DNA from: Bryobacterales bacterium | GTDB lineage: Bacteria; Acidobacteriota; Terriglobia; Bryobacterales; UBA6623 | Direction of reading: 5' to 3' | Assembly: GCA_028819235.1 (NCBI GenBank) | Contig: JAPPMC010000231.1 | Coordinates: 24,874 to 88,873 of the forward strand | DNA length: 64,000 nucleotides | Shown: piece by piece, positions 9,712-18,037 of the stretch | How the letters are laid out: each line of letters starts with the position of its first letter | Numbering within the stretch: the stretch's first letter is position 1 | Notes under the pieces: model-generated | Databases searched by the model: none | What the model was told of the DNA's origin: nothing | What the model saw: the letters and a program-made list of their open reading frames with translations, nothing else | Program-made: the position numbers and the translations under genes

Positions 9712-10749
9712 ATGGCCAAAACCAGGATCGTAAGCGCGGCCGCCTCGGACGAGGATCGCTCGGTCGACCTCGCGCTGAGGCCGCGCCGCCTGTCGGAGTT
9801 CATCGGGCAGACGGCGGTTAAGGAAAACCTCTCGATCGCCATCGAGGCCGCACGAAAGCGCGGCGAGGCGTTGGACCACGTCCTGCTGTACGGACCGCCG
9901 GGCCTCGGAAAGACGACGCTCGCGACGATCATCGCCAACGAGATGGAGGTTCGAGCAGACTTCACCTCAGGGCCAGTGCTGCAGAAGAAGCTCGACCTGA
10001 CAGGAATGCTGACCAGCATGCAGGAGCGGCAGGTGTTCTTCGTCGACGAGGTGCACCGCCTGCTGGCGGATGTGGAAGAGATGTTGTACGCGGCCTTAGA
10101 GGACTTCCGCGTGGATCTGATTGTGGGAACCGGGCCCGGCGCGCGCATGCACTCGATTCCCGTGGCTCGCTTCACGGCGGTCGGCGCAACGACGCGCCAA
10201 GGCCTGATCAGCGGGCCGCTGCGTTCGCGCTTCGGAATCACCCTGCGCATCAACCCCTACGACGCAGTCGACCTGACGCGCATCGTGTTCCGGTCGGCGG
10301 AACTTCTCAGGGTGCAGATCGACGAGGAGGCGGCGACCGAGATCGCGCAGAGGTCGCGCGGAACGCCGCGCATCGCGAACCGCCTCCTGCGCCGGGTCCG
10401 GGACTACGCCCAGGTGCGCGCCGACGGACGGGTGGACCATGACGTTGCCTGCACGGCGCTGGACATGCTCGAGGTCGACCCTCTCGGCCTGGACGAGATC
10501 GACCGCCGCATCATGCAAACGATACTCTCAAAGTATGCCGGAGGGCCGGTCGGGCTAAACACACTGTCCGCGTCGGTCGGCGAGGACCGCTCCACCATCG
10601 AAGAGGTCTACGAGCCCTACCTGATGCAACTCGGTTTTCTGGACCGCACCAGCCGCGGGCGTGTTGGCACGGAGAACGCCTTCGAGTACTTCAACCTGCC
10701 GTCGCCGCGAGGCTCCCAGCCCCTGCTCGACTTCGGGAGAGGGACGTGA
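9712..10749 (+). CDS. ruvB: Holliday junction DNA helicase RuvB
   Basis: This 345-residue AAA+ ATPase has LRPRRLSEFIGQ near the N-terminus, Walker A GPPGLGKTT, Walker B FFVDEVHRL, sensor region AVGATTRQGL and the arginine-finger segment LRSRFG. The C-terminal winged helix includes DRTSRGR. It is full length for the family. RuvB pumps DNA through the RuvA-bound junction during recombination and replication-fork repair. It lies 12 bases after ruvA, and its stop codon overlaps the kinase start by four bases, so all are probably one transcript. Confidence 0.97.
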   Translation: MAKTRIVSAAASDEDRSVDLALRPRRLSEFIGQTAVKENLSIAIEAARKRGEALDHVLLYGPPGLGKTTLATIIANEMEVRADFTSGPVLQKKLDLTGMLTSMQERQVFFVDEVHRLLADVEEMLYAALEDFRVDLIVGTGPGARMHSIPVARFTAVGATTRQGLISGPLRSRFGITLRINPYDAVDLTRIVFRSAELLRVQIDEEAATEIAQRSRGTPRIANRLLRRVRDYAQVRADGRVDHDVACTALDMLEVDPLGLDEIDRRIMQTILSKYAGGPVGLNTLSASVGEDRSTIEEVYEPYLMQLGFLDRTSRGRVGTENAFEYFNLPSPRGSQPLLDFGRGT

Positions 10750-11366
10750 CGAAGATCGGCCACTACGTTGTGATCGAGGGTCCCCTGCGCGTCGGCAAGA
10801 CGACTCTGGCTACGGCGCTCGCCGACCGGGCGCACGGAAGGCTGCTGCTCGACGAGACGGCGAACCCTCACTTGGCGGGCTTCTACATGGGCCGGCCGGG
10901 AGCCGCCTTCCGGGCGCAGATGCACTTCCTGATGAGGCGCTACACCCTCTGCTCGGAGGCGCACATCGAGACATCGAAGCTTCCCGTCGTATCCGATTAC
11001 CTGTTCGAGCGCGACAAGCTCTTCGCCTACCTCAACCTGGACGACGACGAAGTTGAGATCTACGACTCGTACTACGAGCACCTGCGCCCGCAGATTCCCA
11101 CGCCCGGAATGGTCGTTTACATCCGGGCGACGCCCCAACTGCTGCGCGAGCGGCTGGCGTCCGGGCCCGAAGCGCGAGTGTCGGACGCCTACCTGGAGGC
11201 GACGGTCCGAGCCTACGACCACTTCTTCGACCGCTACCCGGCCACTGACCTGCGCGTGGTGGAGGTCTCCGAGGCTGACCTGCTGAACAATCCTGCGGAC
11301 CTGCACAGCTTGGTGGACGAACTGGCGGAACTCCCGATCGGCGGCCAAGCGCTGCTGCCGCTCTGA
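10746..11366 (+). CDS. Deoxynucleoside kinase (dNK/dGK-dAK family)
   Basis: The 206-residue P-loop kinase has VIEGPLRVGKTT at the N-terminus. The DRY/ERS-like motif appears as DYLFERDKL, and a LID-like arginine region (RERLASGPEARVSDAYLEA) resembles bacterial deoxyadenosine/deoxyguanosine kinases. It would phosphorylate salvaged deoxynucleosides to monophosphates in the cytoplasm; which base is preferred cannot be told. The usual P-loop reads GPLRVGKT, a conservative variant. The GTG start overlaps the ruvB stop as GTGA, so it is translationally coupled to the recombination genes, which fits a supply of repair precursors (inference). Confidence 0.82.
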   Translation: MTKIGHYVVIEGPLRVGKTTLATALADRAHGRLLLDETANPHLAGFYMGRPGAAFRAQMHFLMRRYTLCSEAHIETSKLPVVSDYLFERDKLFAYLNLDDDEVEIYDSYYEHLRPQIPTPGMVVYIRATPQLLRERLASGPEARVSDAYLEATVRAYDHFFDRYPATDLRVVEVSEADLLNNPADLHSLVDELAELPIGGQALLPL

Positions 11367-11398
11367 GAGGCCGGCGGCGAGGCGTGGGATAAGGAACC

Positions 11399-12268
11399 AT
11401 GGATCTGGACTGGACCTATCTGGCCGCTGCATTCGGCGGCGGCATTTTCGCGGCGGCGATCGGCACGCTTCCGTCGTTCGTGTTCACGGGGCTGCTGGTG
11501 CTTGTGGGGTGCGCCGCGGCGGCTGCGGGGGGCGGGAGCGGGATGCTGGCCGACGTGGCCTTCGGCCCGGTGTTCGGACCCCACATCGCTTTCGCGGGCG
11601 CTGCCGCGGCGACCGCCTATGCCTATCGGCGTGGCTTCGTGCCAGACGGCCGGGACATCACGGTACCGCTGATGGGCCTGGGGCGTCCGGACGTCCTGCT
11701 TGTGGGAGGGGCCTTCGGTGCGCTCGGGTATGCGCTCGAGGCGCTTTGGCGCTTTGGCGGGCTGGGGCCCCGAACGGACACGATCGCGTTGACGGTGGTC
11801 ATCTCCGCGATGGTCGCTCGCCTTGCCTTTGGACGCACTGGCCTCGCATCCGCGCGATTCCGCCCGAGCCCCGAGGCCTGCTGGGTGCGGCACCAAGAGC
11901 GGCCTGGGCAGTTTGTAACCATCGGGCTGGGCGTTGGAGTGCTGGCGGGGTTTGCCGCCCTGACGTTCGGCCCCTCGCACGGCGGGACCGTGCTGGGATT
12001 CGGAATCGCGGCCTCGTCGCTGGGTTTCGCCCAATTCGGCCTCAAGGTGCCCGTCACGCACCACATGGCGCTGCCGGCGGCCGCGGCGGCGGTGGCGTCC
12101 GGCGACCTTCTGGTGGGAACGGCATTCGGCGTGGTCGGCGCCGCCGCGGGGGAGGGCTTCTCGCGGGTGTTCCACCAGCACGGTGACACGCATGTGGATC
12201 CGCCCGCCGCGGGAATTGCGATCGCCGTCGCGATCGTCCGGGTGCTGTGGCCGACCAGCGGCATGTAA
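11399..12268 (+). CDS. Multi-pass membrane protein of unknown function
   Basis: The 289-residue protein is almost entirely hydrophobic, with about seven or eight predicted membrane helices rich in Ala and Gly. The two halves look loosely similar (GGGIFAAAIG and LGVGVLAGFAAL), which suggests an internal duplication. A His-rich, probably functional segment near the end reads HQHGDTHVDPP, and a second His pair is in VTHHMALP. I do not recognise a characterised transporter family. The gene starts 32 bases after the deoxynucleoside kinase and is followed 47 bases later by the S41 peptidase, so it probably belongs to the same transcript. Confidence 0.7.
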   Translation: MDLDWTYLAAAFGGGIFAAAIGTLPSFVFTGLLVLVGCAAAAAGGGSGMLADVAFGPVFGPHIAFAGAAAATAYAYRRGFVPDGRDITVPLMGLGRPDVLLVGGAFGALGYALEALWRFGGLGPRTDTIALTVVISAMVARLAFGRTGLASARFRPSPEACWVRHQERPGQFVTIGLGVGVLAGFAALTFGPSHGGTVLGFGIAASSLGFAQFGLKVPVTHHMALPAAAAAVASGDLLVGTAFGVVGAAAGEGFSRVFHQHGDTHVDPPAAGIAIAVAIVRVLWPTSGM

Positions 12269-12315
12269 CGGGCCCGCAGTGCCGCGCGGCCCGGGGCTGT
12301 ATCATCAAGACTGCG

Positions 12316-13542
12316 ATGGCTGCACGGCTCAGGGTCAGCCTCATCTGCTCGGCGCTGCTGATCACCATTCTGTTGGTGGTCGGCGCGGTCCTCGGCAAGA
12401 GCGAGCAACAGGAAGGCGCCTACAGGCCACTTGCTGTTTACACGGAGGTGCTCGCCCGGATCAAGAGCGACTACGTTGAGGAGCCCGACATCGCCAGGGT
12501 CACGCAAGGCGCGTTGCAGGGCTTGGTGGAGTATGTCGACTCGGCGTCAAGCTATCTGACGAGGGAACAGTTCGGGGAATACGAGGTCGCTCTCGCCAAC
12601 CCGGACGGCGGCACCGGGCTCGCGACCGGAATGGTTGTGCGCAAGCAGGGGGCCTACACGAGCATCCTGGCGGTGCTCCCGGGCTCCCCGGCGGACAATG
12701 TCGGCATACGGGCGGACAGCCTGCTGGACGCGATCGACGACGTGAGCACGAGGGTGATGCCGCCCGCGTACCTGCGGGCCACTCTCAGCGGGGAGCCCGG
12801 GAGCAGCGTGAAGGTCATGGTTCGGTCTCCGGCCGACTACGAGTCGGCCCTTGAGCACACGCTGGTCCGGGCCGAGACCCCGCTTCCCGAGGTCCGGTCG
12901 AAGATGCTGGAGGACGGGGTTGCGTACGTGGACGCCGACGCGCTCGGCGAGGATCACGTCAAGGCGATCGCCGACGCCATCGAGCAGCTGCAGGCGGAGG
13001 GGGCGGTCAAGTTGATTCTGGACTTGCGGGGCAATGCGCTGGGAGCCCACGAGAATGGGGTTGCCCTAGCGGACCTGTTCTTGCACACAGGCACGATCGC
13101 GCGCCTGAGCGGGAAGAATTACGCCGAGAAGGCCTTCGAGGCCAGTCCTGAGGCGATGGCAGACGGCTTGAGCATGGCGGTGATCGTTGATCGGCCGACC
13201 TCAGGGGCCGCCGAGGTCGCGGCCGCCGCGCTGCAGGCGTCCGGGCGGGTCACGGTCGTTGGGGAGAAGACCTCTGGCCTGGCAGCGGTCCAAGAGACCC
13301 TGCGCATGGACGACGGGGCTGCGCTGATCCTGTCCGTCGCGAATTTCCATTCCCCGAGCGGGGACGTGATCCACGGGGAGGGCGTGACCCCGGACCGTGA
13401 AGTTTCCCAGCGCGACCTGCGGCGCTATCGCGACGTCGTGCACCGCGAGTTCGAGAACTCTGAGGCCCGCAGCAAGGCCGAGGACGACGTGGGCGACCCG
13501 TTCATGGACGCCGCCGTGGCAGCGTTGGCGGAAGACGGCTAG
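12316..13542 (+). CDS. S41-family carboxyl-terminal processing peptidase (CtpA-like)
   Basis: The protein is 408 residues with an N-terminal signal/anchor (LICSALLITILLVVGAV), then an N-terminal helical region, a PDZ-like domain (about 110-190) and the S41 catalytic domain. The strand ILDLRGNALG is the usual substrate-binding segment. The likely nucleophile is the Ser in PTSGAAE, and the general base is the Lys in VVGEKTSG. CTPs trim or degrade periplasmic proteins. The spacing and residues are a little divergent from the consensus (SGAAE in place of SASASE), so activity is probable but not certain. ATG 12316 is chosen because it opens the signal sequence; the frame extends upstream into the membrane-protein gene. 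Confidence 0.85.
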   Translation: MAARLRVSLICSALLITILLVVGAVLGKSEQQEGAYRPLAVYTEVLARIKSDYVEEPDIARVTQGALQGLVEYVDSASSYLTREQFGEYEVALANPDGGTGLATGMVVRKQGAYTSILAVLPGSPADNVGIRADSLLDAIDDVSTRVMPPAYLRATLSGEPGSSVKVMVRSPADYESALEHTLVRAETPLPEVRSKMLEDGVAYVDADALGEDHVKAIADAIEQLQAEGAVKLILDLRGNALGAHENGVALADLFLHTGTIARLSGKNYAEKAFEASPEAMADGLSMAVIVDRPTSGAAEVAAAALQASGRVTVVGEKTSGLAAVQETLRMDDGAALILSVANFHSPSGDVIHGEGVTPDREVSQRDLRRYRDVVHREFENSEARSKAEDDVGDPFMDAAVAALAEDG

Positions 13543-13763
13543 GGCCTGAGATCAAGGCGAGGCCACACCCCAGGAGGGGGCGGGGGATTGACTCCTGATC
13601 CCTCCGGGCATGTCTGGAGGCTGATCGCGATGCCCGCGGTTGGCCTGATGGGCCCTGCATCGGCGATCTGCGCCGACCAGTCGCGGAGGCGTACCGCGAT
13701 TCCGATGGGTGGCGAGGGAGTGGGCAGTCTGGAATGACAGGCGGGTCTGTCAGCCAAACAGGT

Positions 13764-13782
13764 GCGGGGCGGGTCGCCCCGC
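13764..13782. terminator. Perfect 8-bp GC hairpin between convergent genes
   Basis: The stem gcggggcg pairs perfectly with cgccccgc around a 3-base loop. It sits between the stop of the S41 peptidase (plus) and the stop of the DUF3467 gene (minus), where a bidirectional terminator would be expected. There is no strong T-tract on either side, so it may be a Rho-assisted or structural element. Confidence 0.4.
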
Positions 13783-13821
13783 GCGGCCCTGTGAGCCTCC
13801 CGTCGGAGCGCGTGCCGTGCT

Positions 13822-14154
13822 CTACTGCACGGGCCCGATAGGCCCGACGGGTCCTGGATTGTCGATGCGTATTGTTCCGAACGCCGACTCGTACTGCGCG
13901 ATGTTCTGAGCAAGCACGACCTGCAAGGCCTTGGCCTGCTGGGGGCTTAGGTACACCCCAGTGAAGGACGAGAAGGTGACGCGGCCCTGATCCTGGATGC
14001 CCAACCGTCCGAACTGCAGGAAGAAGTCCCACACAGAGACGTTGACCTGAACGCTGTTTGCGTAGTCCTCGCGGTAGTCGTCGCGCCTGACAACGGTGAC
14101 TTCAGGCGCCTGGGCCTGACCTCCAGAGCCGGGGTCCTTGCGCTTTCCATCCAT
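13822..14154 (-). CDS. DUF3467 protein with Gly-Pro tail
   Basis: This 110-residue protein matches the DUF3467 pattern: YANSVQV, then WDFFLQFG, then YLSPQQAKAL and a final helix IAQYESAFG. The family is small, cytoplasmic and of unknown function. An acidic/basic N-terminal stretch (about 25 residues) precedes the domain, and the protein ends in a short collagen-like tail (NPGPVGPIGPVQ). The start at 14154 is the ATG immediately before the conserved part; the frame extends further upstream over the divergent glycosylphosphotransferase gene and is not coding there. The gene starts about 50 bases from that neighbour, so a shared divergent promoter is likely. Confidence 0.8.
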   Translation of the reverse strand: MDGKRKDPGSGGQAQAPEVTVVRRDDYREDYANSVQVNVSVWDFFLQFGRLGIQDQGRVTFSSFTGVYLSPQQAKALQVVLAQNIAQYESAFGTIRIDNPGPVGPIGPVQ

Positions 14155-14205
14155 GTCTGTATTATGCCGGGGCGGGCGCCGCCCCGGCAGTGGCAGGATA
14201 GTGGC

Positions 14206-15594
14206 GTGTTCGAACGGCGCCAGCGGCGGGCCGTGCTGCTTTTGTCGACCGGCGACGCGCTGCTGGCGTTGGCATCCTTCGAGGCGGCCCGCGCGGTGCG
14301 CGGCGCGCTGCCGTTGCGGGAGTTTACGCTCGACGGGCCCGAGGCCGTACTGGTGCGCGCCTTTGCGCTGGCTGCCGTGCTTGGGGCCGGCCGCATCAGC
14401 GGCGCATACGCGCGGCTGAGCGCCGACGAGCGGCCCCGCCTCCTTCAGGCCACTGTCCAGCAACTGCTGTGGGCTTCGCTGGCCCTGCTCACGTGCCTGT
14501 ACCTGCTCCACTTGGAGCCTCCGGTCAGCCGGCTGTTCCTAGCGCTGATGCTGGGGTTCTTGGGGGCCCTGCAACTGATATTTCGGGGGCTGGCCGACCG
14601 CTTCCACGGGAGGCTCGGGACCGTGCTCGACGCCCGGGCATCGGTGGTGATCGTCGCCAGCCGAGGGCACGCGCGCCGACTCACAGAGGAACTGGAAGGG
14701 TCACCGCGGCGGCGTGCCAAGCTGCTGGCTGTGGTGGACTGCGATGCCGCTGGCCCGGCGGGCGCGCGGCGCGAACTGGAGCCGCTGCTGTTGCGGGACG
14801 TCGTGGACGAGGTGCTGGTCAGCGTCCCCAGCGAGCGCCTCCGAGACTTGGGCGACGTGCTGTCGCTGTGCGAGGAGCACGGCGTGACGACCCGCGTGGC
14901 GGCAGACTTCTTTCGGCAACGGCCCGGGCAACTGTATCTGGACCGCCTCGGGGGAATCCCGTTGCTGACGTTCTCGACGGCCCCCGCTGACGAGGCGCAA
15001 CTTCTGGTGAAGCGCACGTTCGACATCGTGGTCGCCGCTGTTTGTCTGGTGGTCTTCTGCATTCCGCTGGCAGTGGTGGCGCTGCTCGTGAAGGCTACCT
15101 CCAAGGGCCCCGTGCTTTTCCGCCAGCGCCGCTGCGGCCTGAACGGCCGAGTATTCACGTGCTACAAGTTCCGCTCGATGGTTGCGGACGCCGAGGCCCG
15201 CCGGGCGGATGTCGAGCACCTCAACCAGAAGGACGGTCCCGCCTTCAAGGTTTCCGACGACCCGAGGCTTACTTCGATAGGCGGCTTCCTGCGCAAGTAC
15301 TCGATCGACGAGTGGCCGCAGTTCTGGAATGTGCTGCGGGGCGAGATGGCCATCGTGGGCCCCCGGCCGGCCGTCCCTTCAGAGGTGCAGCGGTACCGGA
15401 CCTGGCAGCGGCGGAGGTTGCGAATGCGCCCGGGGCTGACTTGCCTGTGGGCCATCCGCGGCCGGGACCGGCTGGACTTCGAGAGCTGGATGCAGATGGA
15501 TCTCGAGTACATCGACCGGTGGTCGCTGCTACTCGATTTGAAGATTTTGGCGCTGACGGTGCCGGTCGTGCTGAGCGGGCGGAACGCCAGCTGA
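14206..15594 (+). CDS. Polyprenyl glycosylphosphotransferase (WbaP/WcaJ-type)
   Basis: The 462-residue protein has four N-terminal membrane helices, a soluble CoA-binding-like domain (about 140-260), a fifth membrane segment (DIVVAAVCLVVFCIPLAVV) and the bacterial sugar transferase domain. Diagnostic motifs are KFRSMVADAE, KYSIDEWPQFWNVL and GPRPAVPSE. Such enzymes transfer a sugar-1-phosphate (often glucose or galactose) to undecaprenyl phosphate, the first step of exopolysaccharide or O-antigen assembly. No other polysaccharide genes follow here. I chose GTG 14206 because AGGA lies 7 bases upstream; an ATG at 14164 is in frame but has no ribosome binding site. Confidence 0.9.
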   Translation: MFERRQRRAVLLLSTGDALLALASFEAARAVRGALPLREFTLDGPEAVLVRAFALAAVLGAGRISGAYARLSADERPRLLQATVQQLLWASLALLTCLYLLHLEPPVSRLFLALMLGFLGALQLIFRGLADRFHGRLGTVLDARASVVIVASRGHARRLTEELEGSPRRRAKLLAVVDCDAAGPAGARRELEPLLLRDVVDEVLVSVPSERLRDLGDVLSLCEEHGVTTRVAADFFRQRPGQLYLDRLGGIPLLTFSTAPADEAQLLVKRTFDIVVAAVCLVVFCIPLAVVALLVKATSKGPVLFRQRRCGLNGRVFTCYKFRSMVADAEARRADVEHLNQKDGPAFKVSDDPRLTSIGGFLRKYSIDEWPQFWNVLRGEMAIVGPRPAVPSEVQRYRTWQRRRLRMRPGLTCLWAIRGRDRLDFESWMQMDLEYIDRWSLLLDLKILALTVPVVLSGRNAS

Positions 15595-15868
15595 GGAGGT
15601 CGAAGGACCTGGCCAAGGAGTTAGCGAGAGGGTCGCAATTTTGGAACTCGGCATCGCCTGGGCCCCGGCTGCCTCGACTTCGCGGCGGCCAGACTGGACG
15701 GCTTCGTCTCCACGGCAAAGGGGCAGGCGGCCCAGCATCGGCTCCGCCATGATTGCCACCGCCTTGTTGGAAGTTCTTCCCTACCGCTTGAGTAACGGAA
15801 GGCGGCCCAGCGGGAAGGACGTAATTCACAGTGGTCTCAGACTCAGTGCCTCTGCGTACAGACCTTAG

Positions 15869-16915
15869 CTACCCGAAGCGTATGCAGAAGTCGCAGGCGC
15901 GTCCGAAGCGCACTTTCTTGCCCGCCTTCTTGCAATGCCCGCAACCGTGCTTCCCGAAGAACCACAGCGCTGGATCAAGGGCGGCGCACGTGCCCGAGAT
16001 CCCCGATGGTCCTCCAATGTCAGCCTCTGCTACGGCACTCATCCAAGTTTCGTGAATAACAGGTTTGGCCCTCCTAAGCGGCAAGTCGCGCGTCGCGGTG
16101 ACTCCAAGATTCTCAGTGGCCCGACGCACCTGAACATCCACCGCCACCGGTACGGCCTCGATCCGATCGATCCGCGCCCGACCCGGATTCACCATCATGC
16201 GGATCCACATCGGCCCGATCTTCGGGCCTCGCAACAGCGGAAAACGATGGCGACCGCCGTTATCGCGGGACTTCTTGAGGTCCCCAAGTAGATCTTGCGC
16301 GTCACCCCGGCCAGCGTCAATCACCCGCCTCACTGGAGACTCGAGCGGGGCTCCGACGGACAAGCTCTTCGCGATCTGGTGCCACGCAATCGAGTCTGGA
16401 CCATGCCTCCGGCTGACGCGCGCGGTCTTCAGCACACTGCGGAGCTCTTCGAACTCAAGCCCCGCCACATGGTGTGGATCGAAGGCCTGAGGGCGTTCTC
16501 CGTAAAGACGCATCCCTGCGTCCCAGAGTTGTGTGGCATTCCGTGCCCGGTTCATCGCCGAGATGAACGTGAGGAAGAGGCGTGCATCCCGGTCGTTCCC
16601 GCCGAGTGCCCGGACCTGCTTCGCGCAACGAACGCTATGTAGGCGAGACGAATCCTGGCCAGTTTCGATCTCCGCCCCAAAGGAGCGCAGGCAGTGAACC
16701 GCCTCGACCTCGGGCGTGTTGAGCGAAGATTGGCCCTCCACTCGCGGCAGACTCGTCGCCGAATTCATGCCCTCAGTTGCTTCCGCCGCCTCTCTAGCCA
16801 TGTTGCGCGAAGCTAAGTCGAGGCCGTCTCCGTAGAAGTCCTCCGCAATCAGCAGGGCGATGCGGCTGGCGCGGGAGCGGTCAGATGAATATCGGTCATG
16901 CACCTTACCGATCAC
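15869..16915 (-). CDS. Divergent HhH-GPD DNA-glycosylase-like protein with C-terminal Cys cluster
   Basis: This protein of about 348 residues has features of a base-excision glycosylase: an all-helical core (FLTFISAMNRARNAT), a hairpin-like segment LLRGPKIGPMWIRMM, and VAVDVQVRRATENLGV, which aligns with the VDTHV-RV-RLG segment carrying the catalytic Asp. The C-terminus has WFFGKHGCGHC followed ten residues later by CDFC, resembling the Fe-S or zinc region of EndoIII relatives. The Lys typical of bifunctional glycosylases is not in its usual place in the hairpin, which hints at a monofunctional or non-catalytic enzyme. The GTG at 16915 overlaps the DUF6884 gene by 11 bases; the frame reaches 17068, deep inside that gene. 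Function is inferred. Confidence 0.6.
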   Translation of the reverse strand: MIGKVHDRYSSDRSRASRIALLIAEDFYGDGLDLASRNMAREAAEATEGMNSATSLPRVEGQSSLNTPEVEAVHCLRSFGAEIETGQDSSRLHSVRCAKQVRALGGNDRDARLFLTFISAMNRARNATQLWDAGMRLYGERPQAFDPHHVAGLEFEELRSVLKTARVSRRHGPDSIAWHQIAKSLSVGAPLESPVRRVIDAGRGDAQDLLGDLKKSRDNGGRHRFPLLRGPKIGPMWIRMMVNPGRARIDRIEAVPVAVDVQVRRATENLGVTATRDLPLRRAKPVIHETWMSAVAEADIGGPSGISGTCAALDPALWFFGKHGCGHCKKAGKKVRFGRACDFCIRFG

Positions 16916-17402
16916 GAGCAACTCTTGCCCCAATCTGTTCTCGATACCAAGCTTGCTGGCGTCCAACCCCTGAAATCCGTGCGAGTGGTCGATATACGGT
17001 TGCCCTCGCAACGCAGAGCCCTTCTTCGAGGCCATACCTAACGTAGGTTGCGCCAGCGTGGATCTCAATTAGACTGCCTCCCAGCGACGGAACGCAACTC
17101 TTCAACTCGTCTAGTACGCAAGCGGACCAAGCCCTGCGGGCCGCAGGCCGAAGATCCCTGAGCGCGAGATCGTAGGGATCGATGCGTTCGTCAGGGGACA
17201 GCAAGCCGTGTTTCGCGCTGAGGATGAACCACGGACAGACCAAGCTCTCGGCATAGGCCCGCCGGCAGCGCCAAAGTGGTGATCTGTACAGATCTTTCGC
17301 CGCGCTCCTCACCGCATGCTTGGTCTTCACACACCCAACTAGCACAAGGTCGGGCCGCTGCCACGACAGAATGGGAGGCTCCACTCCGTCAGGGCGGTTC
17401 AT
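16905..17402 (-). CDS. DUF6884-type protein, partner of the glycosylase-like gene
   Basis: The 165-residue protein carries the DUF6884 pattern: LVLVGCVKTK near the N-terminus, AAKDLYRSPLW, FILSAKHGLLSPDERIDPYDL in the centre (written here in part: FILSAKHGLL, then PYDL), and a C-terminal VYRPLARISGVGRQQAWY. The motif layout recalls uracil-glycosylase-like domains such as the one in archaeosine synthase, but I cannot show homology without a search. It is the upstream gene of a minus-strand pair with the glycosylase-like gene and overlaps it. Start ATG 17402 is chosen; the frame reaches 17456. No ribosome binding site is obvious, so a GTG a few codons later is possible. Function unknown; DNA or RNA base modification or repair is a guess from its partner. 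Confidence 0.65.
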   Translation of the reverse strand: MNRPDGVEPPILSWQRPDLVLVGCVKTKHAVRSAAKDLYRSPLWRCRRAYAESLVCPWFILSAKHGLLSPDERIDPYDLALRDLRPAARRAWSACVLDELKSCVPSLGGSLIEIHAGATYVRYGLEEGLCVARATVYRPLARISGVGRQQAWYREQIGARVARDR

Positions 17403-18037
17403 ACTGCACCAAATACGCTCAAGACTCCGGTCGCAATGCACCTCGCGGCGAGGCAAGCCGTCTGCCGACCGGCGAACGGGTGAGGGTAGTGGCTTTCTTG
17501 CGTAGTGCCGCCCTAGCGCAGGTCCGTTCTCGCCTCGGCAGTGTCAACCGCCACGCCATCTCGAGAGTATCTCAACAAGCCTAATTTGACCCGGACTTGC
17601 AAGGCCAGCTCACGCCATCATTCGGTGGCGGCGTCTTGCGTGGGCATGGCTCCGGGCGTGCTTGGCTCGTGCTTGCCTTCGCCCCTGCAGGGCGGATTCC
17701 AGCCACTCCCCTGCATTGGGAAGCGTCTGCCGATGGGGCACGCTAGAAGGGCGGGGGACGAGAACTCAAGACGGCGGCCGGCACGTCCAGCGAGAGCGGC
17801 CGAGGCCCTCCTGGTGGCGGGCGAGCGCCCGATGGCCCCAGCGTTGGACGATGCTCGCGACCCGTCGCTTTCCCGCCGCCTATGGAGCCTCAATGCTGTC
17901 AGGCTCCGGCTCCCGTCGTTGCCATTCAGGCATGGAATGGCAGTTGACCGACGATCTCCACGCGGTCTGGATGCCCGGCTGTGGCGCTGTCAGGAGGGCC
18001 CCTTGGTATGCTCGTAGGCGATCAGGATGGGCGCTGA
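17403..18037. other. Non-coding stretch, 635 bases
   Basis: I see no convincing gene here. Several long open frames exist on both strands but lack family resemblance and a ribosome binding site. The stretch should hold the promoter of the DUF6884/glycosylase pair (leftward) and that of the propeller-PHP gene (rightward). Confidence 0.5.
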
